Assembly: GCA_026419635.1 (NCBI GenBank) | Contig: JANZZB010000014.1 | Span: 1 to 17,442, forward strand | Source: Clostridiales bacterium | GTDB taxonomy: Bacteria; Bacillota; Clostridia; Oscillospirales; Butyricicoccaceae | Reading direction: 5' to 3' | Length of the DNA: 17,442 nucleotides | Shown here: piece after piece, positions 1-6,558 of the stretch | How positions within the stretch are numbered: position 1 is the first letter of the stretch | How the letters are laid out: each line of letters begins with the position of its first letter | Translations under genes and position numbers: made by a program | Notes under the pieces: generated by a model | Databases searched by the model: none | The model's input: only the letters and a program-made list of their open reading frames with translations | What the model was told of the DNA's origin: nothing

Positions 1-29
1 GCAGTATGCAGATGAGTCAGCAATTTTGA
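1..29 (+). CDS. C-terminal tail of an upstream gene, cut by the window edge
   Basis: Frame 3 reads SMQMSQQF and then TGA at 27-29. Too little is present to name a domain. It is called coding because its last codons closely match the end of the next gene (SMEMRQDF then TGA at 647-649) at both DNA and protein level, so both genes probably end in the same conserved tail. Its TGA overlaps the TTG start of the next gene as TTGA, which suggests an operon with coupled translation. The function is unknown; the context is an integrated mobile element. Confidence 0.5.
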
Positions 30-649
30 GCATAAGAGTGCAGGCATATAGAAACGGAGATGTTATTAATGTACCATATAACATAACGGTTAACGAAGTC
101 CGACAAATGAACGGTATGGAAGGTCTTGTGATCCAGGGCTGCGGTGGCGATCTGAATGAATGGGTCGATGGAATCAACGGACTGCTTGCCGAAGCCGGAA
201 TCCTGAAAAACGGCGACACATTCCAGGATGTATATGCATTCAGCCACGATGGTCACACCAACCTGCTATTCAATATGGCAAATGTGGATTTGGATAGCGG
301 CAGACTGGTGATGTGGCGGCTCCAGACGCACGAGCAATTCGGCGGCACATGGCTCAGCGACTATAGAACCAACAAATTGGGCATCAGCGTAGACGAACGC
401 CCCGCGCAAAATGAAAAACCGGACTGCGCATTGATTGGTCAGGACGGCAACATTTTCGTCCTTATGGGGATGGCCTCCCGGACACTGAAAGCTCATGGTC
501 TGGGCAATCAGGCGAAAGAAATGAGCGACCGAATCACGTCCAGTGGCAGCTACTCGGAGGTCCTCAACATTATAGGTGAATATGTCAACATTACCTCGGC
601 AGAAGGCCCACAGGAATGCGGCAGTATGGAGATGCGCCAGGATTTCTGA
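26..649 (+). CDS. Accessory protein of a conjugative-type element, unknown function
   Basis: This is a 207-residue soluble protein with no membrane segment or signal peptide. The N-terminal half, about residues 1-110, starts MSIRVQAYRNGD and resembles small antirestriction or YodL-like accessory proteins of clostridial integrative elements; that resemblance is from memory and weak. The C-terminal part, about residues 130-190, has the pattern C-ALIGQDGNIFVLMGMAS-R followed by MSDRITSSGSYSEVLNII. I recognise this pattern from small hypothetical proteins of Tn916-like and related elements. The TTG at 26 is chosen because it overlaps the previous stop as TTGA. The frame is open to the window edge and no good ribosome site is visible, so a start further upstream cannot be excluded. 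The next gene follows after 90 bases in the same direction. No enzymatic motif is seen. Confidence 0.75.
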   Translation: MSIRVQAYRNGDVINVPYNITVNEVRQMNGMEGLVIQGCGGDLNEWVDGINGLLAEAGILKNGDTFQDVYAFSHDGHTNLLFNMANVDLDSGRLVMWRLQTHEQFGGTWLSDYRTNKLGISVDERPAQNEKPDCALIGQDGNIFVLMGMASRTLKAHGLGNQAKEMSDRITSSGSYSEVLNIIGEYVNITSAEGPQECGSMEMRQDF

Positions 650-739
650 TGCAAGGTTGCCACACATAAAAATTGCCGGTGAGAACCACTCTGCCGGCTA
701 CATAAAAATAGGCTCCCTCGAGCCGGAAAGGAGAAGTCC

Positions 740-1606
740 ATGAAAGCATTGAAAAATGACTGCGCCGCTTATTCAGAGCAGATCGTGCAAGTGGTATCAG
801 AATGCTACGCGGTAAGCGCAGAGCCCTCGAACGATGAATTGATGCGGCTGTACAGCTTTATCGGCAAGTGCATTTGCGCGCAGGGCGAAAAAGCCTTTGT
901 GGTACATCTGGCTGAAATACTTTCCGTTCAGTTCCCGAAGGTCAAGGGCTTCTCCCCGCGCAATCTCCGCAGGATGCGCGATTTCTATCGCACTTATGAT
1001 AGCAGGCCCGACCTTATGCACAAGGCACAGGCGCTCGGCTGGACGCAGAACGCCATTATTCTGGAATGCTGCGAAGATAACTGGCAGCGTGAGTTTTATA
1101 TTGACCTCACAATTGACAGGAATTTGTCCAAGCTCTCTCTCATGAGAGAAATTGATGCAGGAGCCTTTGAGCAGACTATCCCGCAGAATGACGATGTGGT
1201 CCAAAGCGCCGGCGAAGTGTTCGAGCCTGTGAGCGACGCATCGCACAATCCGGGCGTAGACAAGGCTTCGGTCACAAACGCGGCGTGTGGCCCATTTGTG
1301 ACCGCGTGTGAACCTCCCCGCCAAGGGGACGGTATGCCTTATCGCATGGAAACCAATAATCCTGATAGTACCAGGCGCAATTGCGCCGTGAAAGATAGAA
1401 ACGAGAAGCCAGCGGTCAAACTGATCAATGCGATCCGGTTTTTTAAAACTGAAAGGATGTTTGGCGGCATATATAGCTGGCTCCGTAGGGTAGATTATAC
1501 CCTGACATACAAACGCTTCCGCATAGGAATCTGGATTGACGGCTCCCCGCCAGGCAGATGGCGATGTCTCTGGAAAACAGCCGATTGGATACTCTATTCC
1601 ACCTAA
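740..1606 (+). CDS. DUF1016 (YhcG) N-terminal domain protein without the nuclease half
   Basis: About residues 10-150 match the DUF1016/YhcG N-terminal domain. The hallmark is KGFSPRNLRRMRDFYRTY near residue 75-92, followed by the ALGWTQNAIIL segment and DLTIDRNLSKLSLMREID. In full-length YhcG proteins of roughly 340-380 residues this domain precedes a PD-(D/E)XK nuclease. Here the protein has 288 residues and the part after about residue 160 is low-complexity, then rich in R and W, with no recognisable nuclease motif. The C-terminal half may therefore be a replaced or frameshifted remnant. Short DUF1016-N proteins are common in clostridial integrative elements, which fits the neighbour upstream. 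The ATG at 740 has GGAAAGGAGA ahead of it. A small hairpin (GGCTC-CCTC-GAGCC, 711-724) lies just before that ribosome site. The role is unknown, possibly protein-protein or DNA contact during element maintenance. Confidence 0.75.
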   Translation: MKALKNDCAAYSEQIVQVVSECYAVSAEPSNDELMRLYSFIGKCICAQGEKAFVVHLAEILSVQFPKVKGFSPRNLRRMRDFYRTYDSRPDLMHKAQALGWTQNAIILECCEDNWQREFYIDLTIDRNLSKLSLMREIDAGAFEQTIPQNDDVVQSAGEVFEPVSDASHNPGVDKASVTNAACGPFVTACEPPRQGDGMPYRMETNNPDSTRRNCAVKDRNEKPAVKLINAIRFFKTERMFGGIYSWLRRVDYTLTYKRFRIGIWIDGSPPGRWRCLWKTADWILYST

Positions 1607-1692
1607 AATTAAAATGGCCGTACCCACTGAAGTCTGATAGCCATACGTTTTTTTCAAATCACCTTTCTCCGGAGCCCAAAATGCGGCGAGGC

Positions 1693-1720
1693 TTGACAAT
1701 TCGCGGTTTTATAGTATGAT
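1693..1720 (+). promoter_or_regulatory. Strong sigma-A type promoter with no gene behind it
   Basis: A perfect -35 TTGACA (1693-1698) and a -10 TATGAT (1715-1720) are separated by 16 bases. Transcription would begin near 1727. No convincing open reading frame starts before the terminator at 1795-1830, so this promoter probably drives a short non-coding transcript, or it is left over from a lost mobile-element gene. Confidence 0.6.
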
Positions 1721-1726
1721 AAGGGT

Positions 1727-1830
1727 GTAATTTCTGAAAGTCAACACCTCGTGCTGTGGATTCCAATAAATTTTATTTGCAACATTTTTCCAACAAAAGC
1801 CCTGATTTTTAACGAAATCAGGGCTTTTTT
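1727..1830 (+). ncRNA. Candidate small RNA of about 105 nt
   Basis: This is bounded by the TTGACA/TATGAT promoter upstream and a 14-bp rho-independent terminator at its 3' end. A 5' stem can form between GGTGT (1724-1728) and ACACC (1744-1748). The middle part, about 1750-1794, is AT-rich and unpaired by eye. No ribosome site with a following start codon was found. It sits at the edge of the mobile-element region, so it could be an element-encoded regulator, or only the leader of a deleted recombinase gene. The call rests on signal spacing alone; I do not recognise a known RNA family. Confidence 0.35.
1795..1830 (+). terminator. Rho-independent terminator
   Basis: A perfect 14-bp stem (1795-1808 with 1815-1828) has a 6-base loop, TTAACG. 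The T-run at 1825-1830 overlaps the base of the stem. On the minus strand only four Ts follow, so it works mainly for plus-strand transcripts. Confidence 0.85.
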
Positions 1831-2115
1831 GCAGCCAATAATCTCTAAAAGGAGTGGATACCAATCCACTCCTAATTATTTGTCCAATTTGCTTTCCCAC
1901 ATATTGTAAAACAATGATTATTAATATAATATATATATAAGAAATGAAACGAAAAATTTCATTAATATAAAACGGAGGTGTATAGCGGAACTTATAAGAT
2001 ATGTAAACGGAAAGGAATGGTGAATAATATCAACTGACGAATAAGCGAAACAATCATAGAAGTCTTCACTATTTGTATACCTTAGAAATTTTACAAATTA
2101 GGAGATAATAAGGCT
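1831..2115. other. AT-rich spacer without a recognisable gene
   Basis: The spacer holds a run of TA repeats at about 1922-1940 and a small hairpin AATGAAA/TTTCATT just after it. A GGAGGTG at about 1975 looks like a ribosome site, but only very short frames follow it; one reads ELIRYVNGKEW before a stop and has no proper start codon. It may be the decayed start of a small gene. The sharp AT rise compared with the flanks suggests a junction between the mobile element and older DNA. Confidence 0.4.
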
Positions 2116-2478
2116 ATGAATGAAAAAAAAGAAAATGGAGAAAAAGTGTTTTGTCCCGAATGTGGTTATGCTTTTGAAATTAAAGAACATTCACCGGTAT
2201 GGTCTTTTACCGAAGAAGGAAAGTTAGTACAAAAAGCACTTAATTCAGTTAAATTTTGGACAAATTTAAATTCGACGATTACGATCTTCTTATGTTTTAT
2301 TATTTTTTGTTCATTTACTCTTATTGACATTTATAATACACCATTAGCCTCCAATCCATTAATTTGGATATTAAGTGTGATTGTTAGGTTATTAGGAGTT
2401 TTTTATTTTTACATATTAGAAATCAAGTTTTTTAGAAAATGTATGAAGAGAATATATTCTATAGCTTTTTATTCTTAA
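2116..2478 (+). CDS. Small zinc-ribbon membrane protein, unknown function
   Basis: This is a 120-residue protein. Near the N-terminus, about residues 13-20, FCPECGYAFE gives one CxxC zinc-ribbon knuckle. The second knuckle expected for a full zinc ribbon is absent. Two hydrophobic segments follow at about residues 53-72 (TITIFLCFIIFCSFTLIDIY) and 82-101, then a basic C-terminus (KFFRKCMKR). This suggests an inner-membrane protein with a short cytosolic zinc-binding head. Proteins of this plan are common and uncharacterised in clostridia. The ATG at 2116 is preceded by AGGAGA at 2100-2105, a good distance away. The gene stands alone and is followed by its own terminator. It is very AT-rich, unlike the operon to its right, which fits recent acquisition. 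Confidence 0.7.
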   Translation: MNEKKENGEKVFCPECGYAFEIKEHSPVWSFTEEGKLVQKALNSVKFWTNLNSTITIFLCFIIFCSFTLIDIYNTPLASNPLIWILSVIVRLLGVFYFYILEIKFFRKCMKRIYSIAFYS

Positions 2479-2517
2479 TTAATATTCGGAATTTGTGGCA
2501 TGAAAGATTCGGTTTTT

Positions 2518-2555
2518 AAAAGGGAAAGGAGAAAAAACTCCCTTCCCTTTTATTT
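2518..2555 (+). terminator. Rho-independent terminator after the zinc-ribbon gene
   Basis: A 14-base stem (2518-2531 with 2538-2551) carries one A-C mismatch and an A6 loop. It ends in TTTTATTT. It lies 40 bases past the stop of the small membrane protein. The sequence from 2556 to 2785 is AT-rich with nothing else I can support. Confidence 0.8.
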
Positions 2556-2785
2556 ATAACTGAGCAAATAAGCTATCCTAATTTGGGGTAATTTTTTTAC
2601 CCTTGGCTTTACTTTAATATTATTTATATAATCCCGCCTGTTTTTGAATTATATTTCATATTAAATTTTGATACACTATTTTACGTATAAATAAAAATAA
2701 GTGAATGGGAATGCTGGTGGATTTTCCCGGCGTGAAATTGTCAACTATTTTACATGAAATACAACGAGCAGAGGAAAATTTCATT

Positions 2786-2917
2786 ATGTCAGAAAGAGAA
2801 AAAATGCTTGCGGGAAAAATTTATGATACGAGTGATGAGGGGCTGGCTTTGCGCAGAACCGAAACGCACAAATTATGTAAAAGAATTGATCGACGAATAC
2901 ATCTATTTCTACAATAA
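2786..2917 (+). pseudogene. N-terminal fragment of a sugar O-acetyltransferase (Maa type)
   Basis: From the ATG at 2786 the frame reads MSEREKMLAGKIYDTSDEG, which matches the start of maltose/galactoside O-acetyltransferases (the Mac domain, whose usual opening is like MTEKEKMLAGELYD). AGAGGA lies ahead of the ATG, so the original ribosome site seems to remain. The match fades at about residue 34 (HKLCKRI). After that the frame runs into DNA that, in another frame, encodes the end of an IS3-family transposase, and it stops at 2917. The hexapeptide-repeat catalytic part of a roughly 190-residue enzyme is missing. This is a gene broken by insertion and deletion. A 43-residue peptide might still be translated but should have no acetyltransferase activity. 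Confidence 0.65.
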
Positions 2918-2998
2918 TGAGCGCATCCAACAAAAAAAGAGCCTGACGCCATTCAAAAACGGCGACAGGCTTTTTTTTCTTCCGTCCATTCGCATTAG
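2871..2998 (+). pseudogene. C-terminal remnant of an IS3-family (IS150-like) transposase
   Basis: From 2871 the frame reads NYVKELIDEYIYFYNNERI, then QQKKSLTPF, the typical end of IS3-family OrfB integrases (usual form: IDEYIxFYNNxRIQxKxxLTP). At about 2955 the frame slips by one base. In the shifted frame it continues KRRQAFFSSVHSH and stops with TAG at 2996-2998, as such proteins normally do after LTPxExRRQ. A single-base deletion is the simplest explanation. The DDE catalytic core and the left end of the element are missing. The sequence just after, about 2999-3015 (GGCGGTGCAGCAATG), may be the right terminal repeat, but its partner is gone. Confidence 0.7.
2932..2978. terminator. Bidirectional terminator formed by the transposase end
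   Basis: GCCTGACGCC (2941-2950) pairs with GGCGACAGGC (2961-2970) with one mismatch around a 10-base loop. Eight Ts follow on the plus strand (2971-2978). On the minus strand the same hairpin is followed by TC and seven Ts (complement of 2932-2938). It lies about 60-100 bases past the stop of the reductase gene at 3039, and no better terminator is visible in between. It is therefore probably the terminator of the minus-strand catabolic operon. Confidence 0.75.
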
Positions 2999-3038
2999 GG
3001 CGGTGCAGCAATGCAAAAATCGAAGTCTTTTTTCTTCT

Positions 3039-4037
3039 TTAAAGCTCTATATAGTTTCCGTGTCCTATTTTTTTTGCACAGTCAACGATCCTTTTGCCAG
3101 TGACGACATCAAGCCCTCCGAACCCTACTGTCTTGAATAATGTGATCTCATCTTCGGTCGTTCGATTTGGGACTTTGCCGATAATCGCCTCGCCAAGCTC
3201 CATAACGCTATCTTTATCAAGCTTGCCCTCTTTGATTGGAATCATGAGGTCTCCCGCCTCATTCAGTACGCCGTCTCGCGTATCAACATATATCTTTGAT
3301 GCCCGCATGACAGTCGTTTCATCAATTTCCCGTGTTGTTGGCCTGTAGGAGCCAACTGCATTGATATGTGCGCCTTTTTTAATCAGTTTACCATCAAATA
3401 CCGGTTTTGGCGATGTCGTAACCGTGGTGATAACATCAGCGTCACGTACAGCTTCTTCAGGAGATGAAGCGGGAAGTATTTTCGCCTTGAATTTATCTCC
3501 AAGTTCCTTTGCCATTCTTTGAGCAAAATCCTTTGCCCTATCAAAGTTCAAATCAAATACATATACCTCTTCGATCATCGGTCTGACGGTAAGAACAGCT
3601 TCAAGCTGGCTCTCCGCCTGCCCTCCCGTGCCGAACATGGCAAACTTTTTACAATCCTTTACCGCAAGCACATCTGTCGCGGCGCCGGAAAGCGCGCCTG
3701 TTCTTACCCTTGTTAGATAGGTCCCGTCGATCAGTGCGCTTGGACATCCCGTTTCAGCATCCACCATAACGACCAAGGATGGTATCGTCGGTATCCCTTT
3801 ATCGATATTTTTGGGATATGTTGCAACGATCTTGACTCCTACCGCATCAGCACCTGCGTCAAACGCAGGCATGTATTGGCTTACACCCTCATATTTGTCT
3901 ACGGGGAAAGTGATTCTGAGCGGTACAATACTCTTGCCTTGTGACCATGTTGCCATAGCATCCTTGTCTGCCTGAATGGCATCAGTCATCGAAAACATGC
4001 TTTTAATATCGTCTTTATTGATAACCATTATTTTCAT
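3039..4037 (-). CDS. Ornithine cyclodeaminase/mu-crystallin family NAD(P)H reductase
   Basis: This cytosolic 332-residue enzyme has the full length of the family. The Rossmann nucleotide motif is FGTGGQAE at about residues 135-142. The substrate-site residues Arg41, Lys69 (GVKIVATYPKN) and Arg112 (TRVRTGA) are present. True ornithine cyclodeaminases have a catalytic Asp in a GGDCPGKTE motif. Here the same place reads AVGSYRPTTREID (about 227-239), the form seen in alanine dehydrogenases, ketimine reductases and pyrroline-2-carboxylate reductases. I infer NAD(P)H-dependent reduction of an imine or reversible deamination of an amino acid, with the substrate unknown. It is the last gene of the AraC operon, 85 bases after the racemase gene. 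The ATG at 4037 has GAGGAGGAGAG ahead of it. The operon probably ends at the hairpin at 2932-2978. Confidence 0.85.
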   Translation of the reverse strand: MKIMVINKDDIKSMFSMTDAIQADKDAMATWSQGKSIVPLRITFPVDKYEGVSQYMPAFDAGADAVGVKIVATYPKNIDKGIPTIPSLVVMVDAETGCPSALIDGTYLTRVRTGALSGAATDVLAVKDCKKFAMFGTGGQAESQLEAVLTVRPMIEEVYVFDLNFDRAKDFAQRMAKELGDKFKAKILPASSPEEAVRDADVITTVTTSPKPVFDGKLIKKGAHINAVGSYRPTTREIDETTVMRASKIYVDTRDGVLNEAGDLMIPIKEGKLDKDSVMELGEAIIGKVPNRTTEDEITLFKTVGFGGLDVVTGKRIVDCAKKIGHGNYIEL

Positions 4038-4122
4038 TTTTCATCTCTCCTCCTCATGATTATTCTACATGCAGATTTTTTTGCCCTATCATATAACTTA
4101 GCCTTTTGGTACGAAAGTTAAG

Positions 4123-4863
4123 TCAATCCTCAAATTTTCTGGGAGCTATGGCGCTGTTAACAAGTTCAATCATTCTGATAAAGTCAAAAACCGGTCTGCC
4201 TGTGGCTCTTGCAACCGCATGTGAGAACGGCGGAAGATCGGAACATTCAAAAATGAATGCGCCTATATCCGGATATTTCTCTACCATACGGGATGCAACC
4301 TCAAGAACTTCAGCCTCTATAAGATCATAATCCGCAACAGTTTTTTCTTCTGTTACGTAAAGCGCATGAAACTCAGGGGCAATCTCCATACCGTCTATCG
4401 CGACCGGAATTACGTTCCTGTCAACGCCGACCCGCTCTAAAAAGTCCCCCTCAGAAAGATGTGTCTGCCCCGAACAGAGTATCCCTATTCGGCTTTTTTC
4501 CTTTGGCAGCATTCTTGAGACCATTGGTGCCATGAGAAGCGGAGATGCGAACAACGGTATTGAAAGCTCTTTTGCGGCGGCTTCCTGATATACAGCAAAG
4601 TAACCGCATCCCGTAGTTATTGCCTTTACGCCCTCTGCTTCGAGTTCTTTTGCATATTTGATAAAGAGCTTACAGCGTTCCTCGTCAGGCCCCTGCTCGT
4701 CACACCACCAGTCTGCCGGCATACCTTTCATCACTTTATGTCTGACCGGGAAATTATAGCTTTTTGCATTTCCCACATTACCCGGTAAAAGGGGCGAACC
4801 GAGCTCAAGCATAAGTATACCAACATTATTTCCGTAAATCGGATATCCACCATTCATTTTCAT
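4123..4863 (-). CDS. Aspartate/glutamate racemase family protein, two-cysteine type
   Basis: This 246-residue cytosolic protein belongs to the Asp/Glu/hydantoin racemase superfamily, which uses two cysteines for cofactor-independent proton abstraction. Both are present: Cys86 in AITTGCGYF and Cys207 in FIFECSDLPPFS. The family hallmarks LLPGNVGNA-(x)-FPV near residues 25-40 and TGRPVFDFIRMI near 221-232 are also clear. It is therefore likely active as a racemase or epimerase. The subfamily with PGNVGNA often sits in catabolic clusters and its substrates are mostly unknown, so I do not assign aspartate or glutamate. The ATG at 4863 follows GGAGGAATTATT. It starts 24 bases after the dehydratase stop, in the same operon. 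A plausible role is to set the stereochemistry at the alpha carbon of the pathway substrate or product. Confidence 0.85.
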   Translation of the reverse strand: MKMNGGYPIYGNNVGILMLELGSPLLPGNVGNAKSYNFPVRHKVMKGMPADWWCDEQGPDEERCKLFIKYAKELEAEGVKAITTGCGYFAVYQEAAAKELSIPLFASPLLMAPMVSRMLPKEKSRIGILCSGQTHLSEGDFLERVGVDRNVIPVAIDGMEIAPEFHALYVTEEKTVADYDLIEAEVLEVASRMVEKYPDIGAFIFECSDLPPFSHAVARATGRPVFDFIRMIELVNSAIAPRKFED

Positions 4864-4887
4864 AATAATTCCTCCATAATTCTAAAT

Positions 4888-6558
4888 TTAATCCCAATTC
4901 TGTACTGCGCCTCCGCGATCTGCGGAAAGACAATTTTTTGCAAATGTGCGCATGAATCCTTTTGTTGCCTTAAGCGGGGGGTGAACAAGATGTTTCCGTC
5001 TTTCTTCAAGTTCTTTCTCAGATACTTTCAGATCAAGCTTTCTGTTTGTTATATCAATTTCAATGATATCCCCGTCTTGTACCAATGCGATTTCGCCGCC
5101 GACGGCGGCTTCCGGTGCCACATGCCCTATTATCGGTCCGTGGTTAAATCCTGAGAATCTGCCATCCGTTACCAATGCAACTTTTTCATCCATACCCAAT
5201 CCGGGAATAGCATCCGCACATAGCATCACTTCGATCATACCCGGTGCGCCGACTGGACCGCAGTAGCGAAGGACTATCACATCGCCGTCTTTGATTTCAC
5301 CGCGCATAATGGCGTCAAACCCTTCTTTATCGCTGTTGAATACTCGCGCCTTTCCCGTAAATTTATACATTGACGGTTTTACCGACGATGCGCGTACGAT
5401 CGCACCGTCTCGTGCGAGCGATCCGCGTAATACCGCAAGCCCTCCCTCTTCGTTTATCGGGTGCTTCATATCCCTGATAACGTCATTTTCGGGCACAACC
5501 ACATTTCTAAGTATTTCTTCAAGCGTTCGTCCAGATACTGTTATGGCGCGGGTATCAAGAAGGCTCTCAATTTGTTTTTGCACCGCAGGAACGCCGCCCA
5601 ACGCATATAACTCATCTACAGAATGTGTTCCGCTGGGCTGACAATTTACTATGCAAGGTGTTTTTCTGCTCTCTTTGTCGAACTCATCAAGTTCTAATGG
5701 GATATCCAATTCGTTTGCAAACGCCAGTAAATGTAAGACTGCATTTGTTGAGCCACCTATAGCAATATCTGTACGTATAGCATTTAATAGCATCTCTTTT
5801 GTTATGATTTGCGATGGTTTCAAATCACTAAGAACCATCTCAACGATACGTCTTCCGGTTTTTCTGGCACTTACTGTTTTATCCGTATATACGGCAGGTA
5901 TCGTCGAAGCCCCCGGAAGCGTCATTCCAATTGCTTCCGCAATAATCTGCATCGTGTTTGCTGTTCCCATCAGCGGGCATGCGCCCGGTGTCGGACATGC
6001 ACATTGTTCCTTTAATAAAAGTGTTTTTTTGTCGGATCTTCCGGCTGCAACTTCGCTGAAAGTCATTTCGTTTATATCCCCTAAGAGAAGGGGCTTTCCG
6101 GTATAGTTTCCGGCTAGCATTGGTCCGCCTGTAAAGATAATGGCCGGAATGTCAACTCTTGCCGCCGCCATGATCATACCCGGCACGATATTGTCACAGG
6201 AACAGGTAAGCACAAGTCCGTCAAACCGCTGGACTTTTGATACCAGTTCTACACTTGCACAAACAACATCGCGCATAGCGGTATCATAGCGCAGACAATC
6301 ATCCATTCCAAGCGCTATGTTGCCACAAACAGACGGCACCCCGAATTCAAACGGTATCCCGCCGGCCTGCCATATGGCAGCCTTTATCGCATCAACAAGC
6401 GGTCTTAGATGTACATGCCCCGGTGCAGCCTCATTAAAAGTATTTGCAATGCCGATATGCGGCCTGTTAAGATCTTCGGGATCGTAGCCGCATCCTTTAT
6501 AGGTTGCTCTCCTGTGCGCAGCTGCATCTCCGACAAAGTTTTTATTCACAAAATCCAT
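4888..6558 (-). CDS. IlvD/Edd family dehydratase, divergent paralogue
   Basis: This 556-residue protein is full length for the iron-sulfur IlvD/Edd family, which dehydrates dihydroxy acids and sugar acids to 2-keto acids. Visible motifs are APGHVHL (45-51, as in E. coli IlvD), CSCDNIVPGM (119-128), CPTPGACPLMGTANTM (188-203), GGSTNAVLHL (268-277), GAPGMIEVM (437-445) and DGRFSG with the probable catalytic Ser469. Cluster cysteines Cys121 and Cys194 are present. Two differences from biosynthetic DHAD stand out. The CDK motif is CDN (Asn123), so the lysine that is carbamylated and binds the metal in characterised members is lost. The DDGIAMG motif reads CGNIALG. With the racemase and reductase downstream and no ilvB/C nearby, a catabolic role on another hydroxy acid is more likely than isoleucine-valine synthesis. 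ATG 6558 overlaps the araC stop (TGATG); a TTG at 6561 lies nearer to AAAGGAGG and is a possible start. Confidence 0.88.
   Translation of the reverse strand: MDFVNKNFVGDAAAHRRATYKGCGYDPEDLNRPHIGIANTFNEAAPGHVHLRPLVDAIKAAIWQAGGIPFEFGVPSVCGNIALGMDDCLRYDTAMRDVVCASVELVSKVQRFDGLVLTCSCDNIVPGMIMAAARVDIPAIIFTGGPMLAGNYTGKPLLLGDINEMTFSEVAAGRSDKKTLLLKEQCACPTPGACPLMGTANTMQIIAEAIGMTLPGASTIPAVYTDKTVSARKTGRRIVEMVLSDLKPSQIITKEMLLNAIRTDIAIGGSTNAVLHLLAFANELDIPLELDEFDKESRKTPCIVNCQPSGTHSVDELYALGGVPAVQKQIESLLDTRAITVSGRTLEEILRNVVVPENDVIRDMKHPINEEGGLAVLRGSLARDGAIVRASSVKPSMYKFTGKARVFNSDKEGFDAIMRGEIKDGDVIVLRYCGPVGAPGMIEVMLCADAIPGLGMDEKVALVTDGRFSGFNHGPIIGHVAPEAAVGGEIALVQDGDIIEIDITNRKLDLKVSEKELEERRKHLVHPPLKATKGFMRTFAKNCLSADRGGAVQNWD

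Noticed and set aside
797..1699. 300-codon minus-strand frame opposite the DUF1016 gene
   Set aside because: It is the complement of a gene with a clear domain match and ribosome site; its own translation shows no recognisable motif.
1770..1795. Possible attachment site (TTGCAACATTTTTCCAACAAAA)-like sequence at the element edge
   Set aside because: It resembles att regions of some tyrosine recombinases, but no second copy is visible in the window and no integrase gene is present.
1709..1900. 63-codon minus-strand frame across the terminator
   Set aside because: It reads through the 14-bp terminator stem, has no ribosome site and overlaps the candidate small RNA; it is an artefact of the palindrome.
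3039..4037. Annotation as true ornithine cyclodeaminase
   Set aside because: The catalytic Asp of the GGDCPGKTE motif is absent; GSYRPTTREID is the reductase/dehydrogenase form.
4888..6558. Annotation as biosynthetic dihydroxy-acid dehydratase (ilvD)
   Set aside because: The CDK lysine is replaced, the DDG motif is changed, and the neighbours are not branched-chain amino acid genes.
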